DNA of 64,000 nucleotides from Trichaptum fuscoviolaceum (GCA_910574455.1 CAJSYZ010000005.1:682001-746000), one strand, 5' to 3'; positions 45,575-58,406 are shown, numbered from the stretch's first letter. The notes: a model not told the origin generated them from the sequence alone. Numbers and translations: made by a program.

Positions 45575-47993
45575 CTAATTCTCAATACCCTCGGCTCCCC
45601 CTCCCCGTACCTTTGCCTTTGCATCTTTGGCGTGGTCGGGGATTAAAATGTTCAAGATGTCAACCAGAGTACCCTCAAGCTCAATGTGTGAAGTCTGGTT
45701 TTCCTGCTGAGTTACACGCGTAAACTCGACGTCAAACGCAGTGCCTTGATTACCGGGCATATCAAGAATATCTAACAAGACAACCGATTGTTAAAACAAG
45801 CTTAGACATGACTGGGACAAAAAAGAGTACACTAACCTCGGTAACGCACATCTTCTTTTTCTTCTTCATCTTCAATATCGCTATCTTCAGTATCTCTTTG
45901 CCTTACGTGATATGGCCGATCTTTAGTTGCACTAGGAAAAAAGCTCGGATTGAGTGGCATAACATAGTTCAATCTTTCATCTTCGAGGGACTCCAAAATG
46001 ACCGGTAGACGAGGCCTCTGAAACCTCTCCACTTGCCAACAATCCTCCATAATCCTCCATATACGATCTGAGAGTCCTAGGTCTACTGAAGGTGGTCCCG
46101 GTCGTTCGGGTCGGATACCAATAGTAACGTTGATGACAACAGTTGCATCACGAGAACATTCGAAAAAAGGAAGCTGGCCTGTGAATGTCTATGTGATATT
46201 GCAAGTTAAAGATGCGAGTTATGGACTAATACGAGTGGAAAGAATTACAGACCTCATACATTGTCATTGCAAAAGCATAGACGTCACTTTCGGTGGTCGA
46301 CCTTCCTGTATCTGGAGCGGTGGGGTGTAGAATCTCAGGCGCCATCCACCTGATTGACCCTATGGTTGCTGTAGTAGTAGTAGCTGCGCAAACTGCTCGA
46401 CTCTCGTGCGTAACACTGGCCAGACCAAAGTCGGTCAAACGCGCATGGCAGTCTGCACTGATGAGAACATTGCCCTAAAGTAGAGTATGCGAGTAAGTCT
46501 GATTCAAAGATGTTATACAGAAAGAATTACACTCTTCACGTCCCCATGAACAATTTCTAGACCATGCAGGTAATTAAGTCCCCTCGCGATATCAGCTACC
46601 TATTTATGCTTTCTCTTAGCAAACGTCCTAAACAAGATGGTTAAAGCTCAAGTACACTCACAAGATCAAGCCGATTTGCATTTGGATGGTGCTTTAGGTA
46701 CACAGCAAGATTTCCATTCTCCATCCAAGTCGAGACCATGCAAAGTGGTGAAATCTCCTTATCTGCAATACCGAGGAATGGTACCACGTTGGCATGAGAT
46801 AATCGTTTCCATATGATAGCTTCCCGATAAAAGTTCTGTATGAATGTTTGACGAGATCATTAGAGACGCTGTTTAGAAGAATCTATGTTAAAACGCGTGC
46901 CTTCTCCAACTTCTTTACGTCCACCGCTCCAAAATATCGCAAGACCTTGAGCGCCACTTTTCCTTCGTTATAAAGCCCTTCATATACGTCCGCAAACCCT
47001 CCTCCGCAACTCGGATGATTAGATGTCTTTTGCAGATCCTTGGCCTCCAGAAGATACGAGGAAGGAAGAATTGCAGCTCTCCCGCACAGACGCCGCAAAG
47101 CTCTTTCACACAATCTGAATAATCTGCTCTGAAACTCCGTCTTATTCATGACCTATTAACAATATGTCAGGATACGAGTTCGTGCAGCTGAAAAATGGGC
47201 TTGCCCAATCCAAAAGGTCTGCAAAACTTTGAGCTTGGGAATCTCGTAGTCGTAAGATCTTGCGAAGGTCGTCTTCGAAGCTGAGGAGGTACGGAAGGCA
47301 GTTTCCGGTGACTTCTTCTAGATTGTCATAGATAACGTCCGGTTTATAATCCCTATAAATTGATTTTTGGCCTGCCTGTTCCTCCTGCATGAACAGCATC
47401 GCTAAATTGCAGATAACATACCAAAAAAATTGACTTCGACTCACGCGAAAGGACCGAACGTTCTTCGGTTGATAGCACAGGATAATCTCAATACGCCTTT
47501 GTATGGTTTTCCAATACGACAATTTCGCGATATTGTCTAGGATAGACCACTGGTGGAAAGCTTGCACGATCTGTCTGTACCATCTAAATCGCCGGGTCAG
47601 GTTAGAGGGCTGAGTGCGTTCAAGTTGGTTAAGCAATGGCTTACACGATTGCATCCTCCAATTGTTCGTTGAAATCATCAACTCTCCGCTTTGATGTGTT
47701 CTGGATATTGATCATATGCAATGCGTAGTCTCCACAAAGAGTCATCAAGAATTGTGTAGTCCTCTATATCAATATTGTCAGAATGGCCTTGTTGCCAAGA
47801 TCTTCACCTTTTTCACCTTGTAAAATAGTATCTTCTTCTGGTTCTCGTGCATCCTCAAGTAGAGGTTGTACAGATCCACCGCGCTTGATATGTTGATAGT
47901 ATCTTCTGTAAAGTTGAGCGTTGGCTCATTGGACGGCCACAAGCCATAGTTTGTGTGTACTAGTAGAGGCACGTCTGCTTGATGGGCCTGCAT
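45575..47993 (-). CDS. protein E: MLKL-type helical bundle plus active-type protein kinase
   Basis: About ten exons join in phase. Residues 1 to about 145 resemble the bundle of genes A-D: AVDLYNLYLRMHENQKK, then FLMTLCGDYALHMINIQNTS, then IVQAFHQWSILDNIAKLSYW. The third exon is again 139 nt. The kinase domain looks competent: GGGFADVYEGLY glycine loop, VALKVLRYF lysine, TWMENGNLAVYLK, IVHGDVKSGNVLIS with catalytic Asp and Asn, DFGLAS, RWMAPEI and FQRPRLPVI. A C-terminal tail rich in Asp/Glu (DSDIEDEEEKEDV) and a final acidic segment follow. One intron, at about 47204, begins with GC. It is a plausible upstream kinase for the pseudokinases, by analogy with RIPK3 and MLKL; that link is inference. 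The start codon is the first ATG in frame and may not be final. Confidence 0.8.
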
Positions 47994-50900
47994 GGTCAAG
48001 TGCTACCAATGGACGACTCAAAGATTGTGCTCTTTTATAGACTCGACGGCACTCTGTAGCCCCACGGTCGCATCGCCTCTGATAGCCTTATACATTGCAG
48101 TTTACCCGTAGGCACGCTGGAGGATGTTCAAGTTCTATACTAAGACATGCAGTGAGTGGCATGCTATGCTGCATCAGATCTATCAAGTGCTTCTTACATT
48201 CCAGAATACAAGAGCCTATTGCTGTAGTTGTCCAAGCCCAATCTGGGAGACACGAGTCTGGAGTGATAGTACAGCTATAGATCGGTTGAATACAAAAGAC
48301 TGAAGGCATGAACCGGTGCATCATGATGGAAGTGATTTGGTTCAACTCCGGACTTCAAAAACTTCAACTCTCACGTACTGTACTAGTATGGTCAACCTCC
48401 GACCACTACCCACCATCAACCCTTCAATTCCTATCCACCAGAGCTCTAGCACGGCCTCGTGATTCGACTCTGCATTAACTCTCAGGATCCAGATGTCAAA
48501 GGGTGTTTCGAGAATGCATGCATAGCCTGATGAGCTTGGCGTCTACAACGATCTTCGCGCGAATGTAACGTGAATGTACTTCCATTTGGACTTCACTAGT
48601 ACGGAGTAACTGGAAATTACTTCGATGGCGACGATCCTGCTGTAACACACGCGTTCTCGCTCTAGGCTGACGTCTGGTCTCCACCGACCGATCTTTCGTT
48701 GAAGCGACGATACGATACTGGACGTTGTTCTAGAGATCAGGCCATGTATGTACATTCAGTGTATCTCTTTTCAACCTTCGCTGACGTCGCAAGCTATGTC
48801 TTGTTCCATTGAAGGAGTAGGGTGTACAGAGGACACCGCAAAGGCATAACCGACAACCTAGTTCAGACAGGTTGGTCCGACAACTGAAGTTTTGCTTGAG
48901 TGTTGGTATGGCTCAGGAGGAGGAACCACCAGAAGTAAACTTTGTAGAAGACGACGCTCTGGGTGCTGATGTAGGCAACGCTTAGTGAAGAGCGCATGCT
49001 GGTTGAGGTCCGAGTAACGGACACGGTGGTACGACTACGACACAACTGGGGTCATGGTACGACGACCCGGCGGCGGTGGTCACCGGCACAATGGAAGGTT
49101 GATGGTGGTGGATATCGGGGCAGGTGGAAGTTGATGGCGAAGGAGACGTGCATAAATAAGTGTACTATTTACAAGTCTGGGGCATTTGTGAATGAGTATG
49201 ACAGACCGGCGGCGTGGCATTGTGATGGTAAGTACTTCTTCCTCCCGATGTTGCTTCACGAGTTCTTATGATATTCTCGTATGCGGATTTCAGTTTTTTT
49301 TTCGACAATGTACCAGGGCAGTGACGAGCTCACAAATACTCATCTCGGTTTTACTCGGAATGCGTGTATAAGTTACGTGGGCGGCAAGTGACGCCTCCAC
49401 CATGTAACTCTCCGTAAACAAATGCGAAGTCGCCCCCTTCAATTTATCCATCTGCGCGTCGTTTGCTCGCTGCCGTCGCACATGTTTCTCAGGCCGAGTT
49501 GGGGGAACCGAATACAACACCTACGGTTGATACCTTTCTCATCTTTTGATGCAGCATACTATCCAACTCATTGACTCGCTTTCCCATCCGCACCAATGGA
49601 TGCAGAGGGCGGCCCGTTTACACGGAGAAATCTTGCGAAGAAGGATCGCTTCTTCCGACAACTTTATCAGGTTTTCAGAAGACCGAGTCCAATTGAAACG
49701 AATAACTGTCGGTCCAAATGGTTGTTATATACTCCGCAGCCTGAGGGACGTTCAATACATGGGCGATATGATTCATCTCGGCGCGGGAGCTGTCCTATCC
49801 CTTCGATCTGCAGCCGGATGGATTGTATACTCCTTCGTGGCGTTCACCTGAACGACAGGTTGGCGCTATTCAAGAGTCCGTAGGCACCCCAAGCTGCTAA
49901 TATCTTCGAGTGCGAGGGGCATCACTCAGCAAGATGTTTGTTGCTGCTCATCTCTTGCGTGACGACTACTTGCAGATATGTCTATGCTGTAGAGTGATTG
50001 TTATTTCTCTGAGATTATGGAAGCTTGGTTCTGCGTAGATTCCCGAAGGACTATCGACGGTCCGGCCAAACGGCGTATGCGGTGCGCCGGCGGAGACATG
50101 ATATGGCGTACCCTCGATTCTATGGACGAGGACGAGAATCAAGTCATCTTCTGTTAACTACGACCCGGAGTGGCCCGCGTCATGAGATACCAATGCAAGA
50201 TTGACGTGTGCATCATCAAGTATGGTGCTCTTCAAGCCTCCCCTGTCCTGGGCGTATACATCCTGACATAACTTGTAACATAGCAACACCTCATCTTACG
50301 CCTAACTTTCCAGGGTTCGACGGTCTTTAAGGAATTAAATGAACGCGCATCGAAGTTACAAATGAGTCTGCACGTAATAAGGGGGAAGAAAGCCCAACAT
50401 GCCCAGGCCAACATTGCCGATCATACATTGACCTGCCTTTCCGTCATTTATTCGCAAAGAGGGAAAATTGGTATGGAGGGTGTTCTCAAGACCAAGACAA
50501 CGGAGCAGGGGTTGTTATGGGATTAGAAGCATTATAACGAAGGTGAGAGGAAGCAATCTTGAAATAACTCCCTCGTGATCCTATTTTCGCTCTCCGTACC
50601 TGATCTACTATACAAACTGACTTCGTTCTCTTAAAATTTGAATCGGCAGGCCCGGCTATGTCCGCGCCGGTTGAGTGGGAGGTCTGCCTCAAACCTGCAC
50701 TTCCGCTCGCTTGCGGCCCACCATAGTAACCGTCCATGGATCCTCGAATTCGGCGGAACGCTGCTTTGAGTAGCTTGCGAGTGTTATTTACTGCTCTCGT
50801 GGACTGCTCCCCTCTATTCCCCCATCGCCTCTGCGTTTTCCTTCCACAACTTTTCTTCAATTCGACTTCTGCACTTTTCGTTCACGAGTCGAGTCTCGTT

Positions 50901-51067
50901 GTCCTCTCCTTTAGTTTTAACTGGCGCAGGGACGGTACGTGGAGACTAACAGGTTATCTTGTGGTGATCTGCTCTAAATATCCTACTATCACAGCTGTTC
51001 TACCAATCCCGACTTCATCCTGAACTTTTTGGACCCACTTCTTTCATTAACTCGGATTACTCGCAAT
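47994..51067. other. gene-poor region of about 3 kb
   Basis: No gene is supported. Open frames at 48088-48345, 49546-49883 and 50486-50860 lack family motifs and mostly overlap antisense frames. The minus-strand stretch beginning MDGYYGGPQASGSAGLRQ at about 50739 is low complexity but could be a first exon. The right end includes the promoter of the secreted-protein gene. Confidence 0.3.
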
Positions 51068-52404
51068 ATGAGGTGGTCACTGTGTATCGCCGCAGCGATT
51101 CTCATCATAATTCCTGTCTTCTCGACCCCCATTCCGCGCATGGTCTTACGGAAAAGGGGTTTATTCCAGCAGACTCTGGAAGCAACGGGGACCACTGTCG
51201 AGGAGCTTGCGGCGAAGGTTACAAATGCTCTCACTAGCGACCCACGACCGTGTAAGTCAATCAAGGCTTCTTGCGTACGCAAACTCACATCACGTTTGAC
51301 AGGCTCTCATGTGATATCATTCTTCCAGCAACTTGCTGCAGGCGAAACTGCGGGTGGGGTCACAACCATCGGCGACAGGGCTGTAGCAGGCGCTCGGAAA
51401 ATGCTGAATCTTCAATCGGCGGGCACGGCAGGCCTTGTGGAGATGGTTAATGAGCTTGTGGAAGGGCAGTTGTCAAACTCGACGACCACTGCTCTAATCC
51501 AGGCGGTGAGTGAGAATAAGAGCGCCAATATATGGAACGTGTTACAAGCTATATTTAATTTAGCTCTCGAACAGCGCACGGACTGTAGGTGCGTGTCCGG
51601 AACTCACGATACGTTACAGAAATACTGATATAGTGTGATAATTTTAGCGAGCCTCAAAACTTACAAATTTCTTCTTGATACTCAGGCTGGTCTCACCAAT
51701 CTAACCGATGGCATCAACAACTTGAATGGGACAGGACTCCAACCCGTTCAAGCTCTTGTCACGCAGATCCAGCCTGTCCTCGTCGAACTCGAAAATACAA
51801 TCGACCAGTTTGGGGCGGACTTCAGTGCGCAGAATGTCGCAGATCAAGCGAGCGAGTGAGTCTGACATATATTTGTCTCCCTGTATCTGAATATTCACAT
51901 CTTGCTCTTTTTTCTTTTAAATATAGCATTCAGAACATCCTCTCGCTGGTCGAGGACGGCAATGGCAATGTGCAGAAGCTGAAGGGGCTGAATAGGCAAA
52001 ACCAGATCACAGTAAACCAGCTTATCGACGCTGCGCAGAATTCTATGAATCAGCTTGCGGCCGCCGCCCAAGAAGCCAGCATCATCGCCAATGCGCCACC
52101 GGATATCCCTCCCGAGCAGTTCAACTATCAGAAGGGTACCGCTTGCACTCCCCAGGGCATCGTCGGGGGAAACGCGATAAGTCACAGCGTAGTTGGCTCT
52201 GCTGCAGCTATTTCCGTAACCGATTCCGGAACGGAAACAATTGCCTTGACGAGTAGTTCTACAGTGGCGAGCGTGAGTGCGATAACCTCGGAGACCTCAG
52301 CCATCACATCCGTTTCCTCGAATGTTGTCTCTTCAAGTAGCGTTCTGGCCACAAGCAGTATTGCAAGCTCTGCAATACCTTCTGTGTCCTCACTTTCGGC
52401 CTGA
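51068..52404 (+). CDS. secreted protein with helical core and Ser-rich tail, about 383 aa
   Basis: Four exons join in phase: 51068-51251, 51303-51584, 51648-51855 and 51927-52404. A clear signal peptide (MRWSLCIAAAILIIIPVFST) opens the protein. The middle is helical and repetitive in character (QAGLTNLTDGINNLNGTGLQ, QPVLVELENTIDQFGADF, MNQLAAAAQEASIIA). The last 80 or so residues are Ser/Thr/Val-rich (ETSAITSVSSNVVSSSS), as in wall-associated or surface proteins. There is no strong hydrophobic C-terminus for a GPI anchor. I do not recognise the family; a distant tie to hydrophobic-surface-binding HsbA proteins is only a guess. Probably extracellular or in the cell wall. Confidence 0.65.
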
Positions 52405-53739
52405 TTAACCCGGGTTGTTGGACGTACCTGGGTATCGAAAATTGTGCATCGTTACGTTAACGTAGAACTCGGTTTTCCCCCTCCGCTTTCCTCCGCCAAA
52501 TACCTCTTCACACCGTGAATATTTCTGTACCTTAAGATCCTTCTCACACGCAGGCGCGTAGCAATGTTTCCTCCTTATGGTGCTATTTGGACCTATGTCT
52601 GAAGGAGTTGCAATCCATTCTTTCCGGAAGGAAGTCCTTAGGGACGTTGTACCATCACTACTTCCATTTGTACGTTTATTTCTCAATGGCATTTTCACAG
52701 CATTGTTTGAACCAATACAGCTTGATTGACATCAAAATCCTCTTTCCTCGGCGGAGTTATGACCGTGACATTGAGTAGAGAAAGTTCTACCCGGCACAAA
52801 GAGCCAGAATAAGAGGATCTACATCAATGGTAGTGCTGTTAGAGCAGACTCAGCAGGTAGGGGAGATCAAGCTGGGTCCTCGGCGCATCAGAAAACGATC
52901 CAGATTCTCGTTTCAGTGTTGATGAGTTGTCGAGTTCTGGAGAAAAGACACCGACAAATCCCGGTTGCGCTGCGTTGATGCGGAACGGGGGAAACGGAGA
53001 GTACGGCAAAGATCATTGACTTCAAAGTTCACAGATTTAAGTTTATAGACAGTTCTGCGGCGAAGATGACCCATTGACGGTTATATTTCCACCGAAAACT
53101 CTCCACATACATATACAGCCTAAGTGTATTAGCGGCGATGTCTGCCCCGTCGTAACGTATACGCAGCGTACAAGGGTAAGCCCAGTTGACACAAACGTCT
53201 CTCAGAAAGCCGGGAGCTTTGCCTGGCAACCCGAAGTATGGACTCGAGACTAGCCGCTACAGAAAGTCCATTCACAAGCTACATACGGATGCTTAACCGA
53301 GTCTAATGGAAGACTAGAATGATAGAAGATTCAGTTGAAAGTTCGTTGCTCGAAGGTGGTCAACGCAAGTATATGGGTATGTTCCAGGACCCCAGCTATA
53401 ATGTGAGAGTAGGCACCCTATGTATGTACATGTATTATTGATCTCAAGTATGCATCATGCCGGTAAAAAACCTACAGCAGAAGTATCCCAAGAGCTAAGA
53501 AAGACGAAGATTCTAGTGCATCCGTAATCCTTGCTGGCGCGCGAGTTTTACAGATAATAGACTTGGTCTACGCAGTTCCATGTTCACAGTATCTGAACGC
53601 ATAAAAACTGGAGCGGTGAATCAAACGATCAGCCAAATTCGATCGTCGCTATGTATAATAGCGGTACACCGCTTGATCCTGGATGCATATCGTGAGCCAC
53701 ATATCATTAGTACAGCTCATTAGAAGTTTTACTGTTCTC
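52405..53739. other. intergenic, 1.3 kb
   Basis: There is no gene. The right part (about 53430-53560) is similar to 55640-55760, the equivalent 3' flank of the paralogous gene, and so belongs to the duplicated segment. Confidence 0.45.
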
Positions 53740-54888
53740 TTAAGAATGCGCTTGAATAAGGGTATCATAGTCTGGTGCTACAGACTCTGCACGAGAGTCT
53801 ACGACGCCACTGTCCCTCAGACGCGCGACCTCCTCTCTAAGTTCACTCATCTCTTGGAGGATCCTCGCAGAAATACTTCTGTCAGACGACTCCGATAGCC
53901 CAGGAGTAGGCTGATTCCCAGATGCCTTTTCTGAGTCTTGCAAGAAAGCTGACGCGATCGGTGCTTGGGGGAATGTGCCTGGTGCATTTTCTCCTTCGGC
54001 TTCTTTTCAGATTTTCCGTTAGCTATCTCATATATCAAAGACTTGCGAATCTAACGCACGATGTTTGTGGTGTCTCAAGGGCCGACTCCGCAGACCCATC
54101 CAGGTGACTAGGCATATCACTAAGAGCACGACGCCTCCTACAATACCTCCCACAATCGGTGCGACATTCGATGCCTTTCGAGGTATTGACGATGCAGTAG
54201 TGGCAATTGTACTGGTTGTCGAAGAGTCCGCTGGTGCAGTATTTGATGATGAAGAGATGGTCGTCGATGTGATTGTGCTACTGATGTCGTCATCTGTCGT
54301 ATAACTATGAATTTCGTTCATACAATTAGCTTTATGGACAAAAATCAAGAAATATCGTACATTAGCGCGTCGAGCTCGAAGTTGCTTTTATCGGTGACAT
54401 TGGGATTCAATCCTATCGTAACGTTTAGAGTATGATTCGTCCCTGCGCTGAGACCCCCAACTCCCCAAAACGGTGCTAGATGATTGGAGGTATTTCCTCC
54501 AGCTATATTATCGGCAATTATGACACCGTCGACAGATGGTGTGAAGGATGCTGCGCCTTTAAAGGTACTTGCAACAATGTATATGGCTGTCCCTTTGAGA
54601 AAGGAAAGTATACGTTAACGACTGAGAATCGGACATTAGCTAAAACAGACCTTCAAACTGGAAATAGAAGTATAAGCCAGCGGTGTACGTGACAGTAACA
54701 GTCCCGTCAATGGCATTGTCCCTGCCGGTAAGGACCGTCCACTTCTTGGTAGGCGGGGCAAAGAAGACGATGCGATCATCGAGGTTGTCCACAGTCACGT
54801 TGGTTGCTCCATCAACAAAAGACACGAACGAGAGTAGGAACAGAACTTGAAAGGCCCAGAAGTCGGCAAAGGTGTATGTCTTTGACAT
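53740..54888 (-). CDS. single-pass membrane protein with extracellular beta domain and coiled-coil tail, 325 aa
   Basis: Four exons join in phase: 54888-54651, 54592-54361, 54304-54060 and 54002-53740. A signal peptide (FWAFQVLFLLSFVSFVDGA) leads into a domain of about 130 residues (ATNVTVDNLDDRIVFFAP, KKWTVLTGRDNAIDGTVTVT, LAPFWGVGGLSAGTNHTLNV) with several N-glycosylation sites. It is a likely beta-sandwich of the type common in Agaricomycetes. A Ser/Thr stalk follows, then the membrane helix VGGIVGGVVLLVICLVTWMG, then a basic stop-transfer stretch. The cytoplasmic tail has a short coiled coil (EMSELREEVARLRD). The layout suggests a surface sensor or adhesion protein; ligand unknown. It is a tandem paralogue of the next minus-strand gene. 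Confidence 0.75.
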
Positions 54889-55983
54889 CTGAAACAGAAG
54901 GCCACCGTCTTCGAATGGTTTCACAACCGCTAACAGCTAGATGGGCGAGTGGGTTGCCATGGGTAGAAGAACTAAGCGCGGGGTGTCTGAATTACTACAC
55001 CTGACTTAGGCTGGAAAGACGTTGTTTATGCATGCGGAATAAATAGGCCCTTCTACAGCTTCAGTTATAGATAAGCACCGGAAAGCTCCTTACCATTAAC
55101 TTGAAGAAGCCACGTTTAATGTAGTTGAATTATGTGATCGCAATCAACTTGAATGCAATGCCAGTGATGGGTGAAAGGAGATCCTGGCAAAGTTCAAAGT
55201 GCTACACGATGAGTTTTATCTCGGAATAGTTAGACGTATTCATCTCGTTTCAATAGATAGAAGTGAGCTAGAGACCTTTGATATGACACTGGTAGTGGTA
55301 CTGGTAGAAGTTGAACTTGTCCTTGACACCGCCGTATGAGTGAGGACAGGACCCCGGCAACTTGAATCCCTGCAATGGGATGCCGGACTTTCCGGGAGAG
55401 TATTTTCGAAGCTTTGACCCCGGCCTAGGTTTAGTCCTTTCTGGATAAGAGAGGTGAAGTTTGGAAGAAAAGGCGAAGGAGATTGTCCTGATAAGTACAT
55501 TCCATTCAAGACCGGCAGAGCTGCAGACACCGTCTTGAAAAGACTTCACTGGCAGCTAAGTGGCACTGTGCCGAAGACTCGGATGCCGAAGCCTTTCAAG
55601 TTTTTGGTAAATGAACGCCGACTATTTCTCTTTTCCTCCCATTGTGGATTGGGATCTCAAGCATGCACTATGCTGGTAGATTATTGTAGCAGAGGTGACC
55701 CGAGAGGAAAGAAAAAGGCTGGGACTCCAGCAAACGTACAACCGCATCTGTAATCACATTAACACCTGCTGACAGCATTTGAACGGATGGGACCTGGTAC
55801 GGTGTATCGGGATAGCGAATGGTGATGGTCCGACGCTGAAGTTTGTATGAAGTGCAAGAGTATCTATACATAAAGGATCAGCCAGTTTGTTTGTCAAGGT
55901 CAGCGATACAGTGTTTGACCCCGCGACAGACAATGCACGCAAGAATCACTCGCACAACCCATCACTGGACACTTTACTATTAT
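54889..55983. other. intergenic between the tandem paralogues
   Basis: This is the upstream flank of the first paralogue; its part near 55040-55100 matches the second paralogue's flank near 57300-57370. A separate stretch at 55533-55642 resembles the sequence upstream of MIA40 at 59503-59645. A minus-strand frame with SRTSSTSTSTTTSVIS near 55300 may be a stray stalk-like fragment. No intact gene is seen. Confidence 0.4.
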
Positions 55984-57142
55984 TTAAAGGTGCGCTTGGC
56001 TGAGGGTGTCATAATCTGGGGGAGCAACAGACTCTGTACGAGGGTCACCGACGCCGCCATCCCTCAGACGCGCGATTTCAGCCCGAATTTCACCCATCTC
56101 TACGAGGATCCTCGAAGACAGACTCCTGTCGGTCGATCCTGCTGGCGCGGAGGTGGGCCGGCTATCTGGAACCTTTTCTAACTCTTGCGAGACAATTGGA
56201 GCGGTTGGTGAATACACGAAAGGGCGGGGTACACTTTCTTCCTCAACTATTTCTAAGGCTCCGATTAGCTTTCCTGGATGTGAAGTCAGGTAAATTCAAC
56301 ACACGATGATTGTGGCGATTCGAGGACCAATTCCGCAGGCACATCGAAGTGACTAGGCATATTACCAAAACTACAACGCCTCCCACAATACCTCCCACAA
56401 TCGGTGCGACATTCGATACCTTTCGAGAAGTTGGTAATTCGGTATTGGCAGCTGGACCGATTGTGGAAGAGCCTGCCGACGAAATACTCGATGACGGAGA
56501 TGTCATAGTCGATGTGATTGTATCACTGACGTCGTCATCAGTCGTATATCTATAAATGTCAATCAGGCAATCAGCGTAATCAACAGAAATTGAGAGAAAG
56601 CGTACATTAACGCATCAAGCTCGAAGTTGCTTTTGACGGTGACGTTTGGATTCAATCCTATCGTAACGTTGAGAGTATGATTCGTCCCGACGCTGAGACC
56701 ACCAACTCCCCAAAACGGTGCTAGATGATTAGAGGTATTTCCCCCAGCTATATTATCGGCGAGTATGACACCGTCGACAGATGGTGTGAAGGATGCTGCG
56801 CCTTCAAAGGTACTGGCAACAATGTATATGGCTGTCCCTTTGAAAAATTATATAAACGTAAATGACTGAGAATCGGACATATGTAAGCTAAAACAGACCT
56901 TCAAACTGCAAATAGAAGTATAAGCCAGCGGTGTACGTGACAGTAACCGTCCCGTCGATGGCATTGTCCCTACCGGTAAGGACCGTCCATTTCTTGGAAG
57001 GCGGAGCAAAGAAGACGATGCGATCATCGAGGTTGTCCACAGTCACGTTGGTTGCTCCATCAACAAAAGCTACGGACGAGAGCAGGAAAAAGAAGGCCCA
57101 AAAGGTGCTGAGGCAGTTTTTTCTGGATTTGAGCATGGGCAT
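55984..57142 (-). CDS. single-pass membrane protein, tandem paralogue
   Basis: Four exons with the same phases as the 53.7-54.9 kb gene; the last exon (56246-55984) is again 263 nt. The signal peptide is FWAFFFLLSSVAFVDGA. The extracellular domain is almost identical to its neighbour's (ATNVTVDNLDDRIVFFAP; NAIDGTVTVTYTAGLYFY; HLAPFWGVGGLSVGTNHTL). The stalk is Ser/Thr-rich, the membrane helix is VGGIVGGVVVLVICLVTSM, and the tail has the matching coiled coil (RILVEMGEIRAEIARLRD). The stalk and tail differ most, the outer domain least. The start may be the ATG at 57142 or the one two codons later. Confidence 0.73.
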
Positions 57143-58406
57143 TATAGAAGAGAAGGTGCTCGTTGCCCACTGTTCGAGCTGTTTGTTACAAAATCACTGT
57201 CCGCTGCCTGGGTGAGTAGGTTGTCATGGGTAGTAGAATTCGGCGCTGGACGTCTCAAACACGCCTAACTTGGGCCACTGTAAAAGCGTATTTTACTTGC
57301 GTTTCAATGAATAGGCCCATCTACAGCTTCTAATTTAGCTTGATGATAAGCGCCAGCAGTCTTCTTACCAACAAATCGGGATCGTGTTAGATGCAATTGA
57401 TTTGCGCGATAGCAATCATCGCTACGGCTGTCGACATTGAGGACCCATGGACAGATCTGTGATGCATCTAGCAGGAGTGCTACCAGTGGCGAAGGGAAAA
57501 TCGATAGCTAAGGTTTGAGTTCGGTCCTCGACTGAGAGAGATTTAAGATCAGCACTGGCGTCTGCCACTGGCAGTGCCGAGAACTCGCTGCCAGTGAGTC
57601 TGAGTGAGGTGCCGAGGTCACTGTCAACCGGGTTCCCACAATTCAACTTGCTTTACTTCGCACCGAAAGCATGCTTTTCCGAAGTTACAGCCACCTTTTG
57701 GTTGCAAGACCAACGCTTCGGTCTTCGAAGAGTAACAAAGAAAGGTGTCGTCTCGTTCTTGACCGTCAGATACTGTCTTTCATGATGGTGCTAGTAAAGG
57801 TAGAAATTGAAGGGCATGCCGAGAAGGGTGTAGGAGTGAACTTCGGAATTGTCGGTGCACCGAGTCCACCTGCTGGTGTACCTTAAAACTTTGAGGTCTA
57901 CTGTGACCAGTTGCTAGGATGTGGTCAGTAGATCCGTACAATATTCTCAGGATACTAATGGGGTCTACGTTGACATCCACAGTTGCGCTCCATGAGCGCA
58001 TTTGTCCGTAGGTCAGACTGCCGCGCTATACAAATTGTTTACAAAAACAAAACATAGTTGCCCACCAAATAACTTGAGTATTGTCCAGTGACAATGAAGA
58101 AGCCAAATGACAGCATTGTGTGTGAAGTACACGTAGCGTGACCCAATGATTAGCTATAATTTCCGTTGCGCACGACTTATCACACGACTCACACATTAAG
58201 ATCCACCTTGAGTACACACAAGACACCTGGACCAGATACACAGGATAATACAGAGAACAATGTTCGAGGCTTTGAGATAATGCGTCGAGAGTATCACTTA
58301 AGATCTAATCAGGGAATTTTTTTAAAGATTCGTGATATCAAAATCAGTAGGACGGAGATACGACTCACATACAAGTATGAGGTCATGCACCACTGTCATG
58401 GTATAA
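57143..58406. other. intergenic, 1.3 kb
   Basis: No gene is supported. The left part is the duplicated upstream flank of the membrane-protein gene. Near 57555-57600 there are several CACTGGCAG / CTGCCAGTG inverted motifs. Frames at 57422-57646 and 57780-58001 (minus) show no family. Confidence 0.35.

Noticed and set aside
46895..46901. A further GC donor in kinase E (AAG then GCACGC)
   Set aside because: A GT donor six bases later also keeps the frame, adding Ala-Arg, so GC is not required.
50486..50860. 124-codon minus-strand frame upstream of the secreted protein
   Set aside because: It has low-complexity composition and no family; it may contain a first exon (from about 50739), but no partner exon was found.
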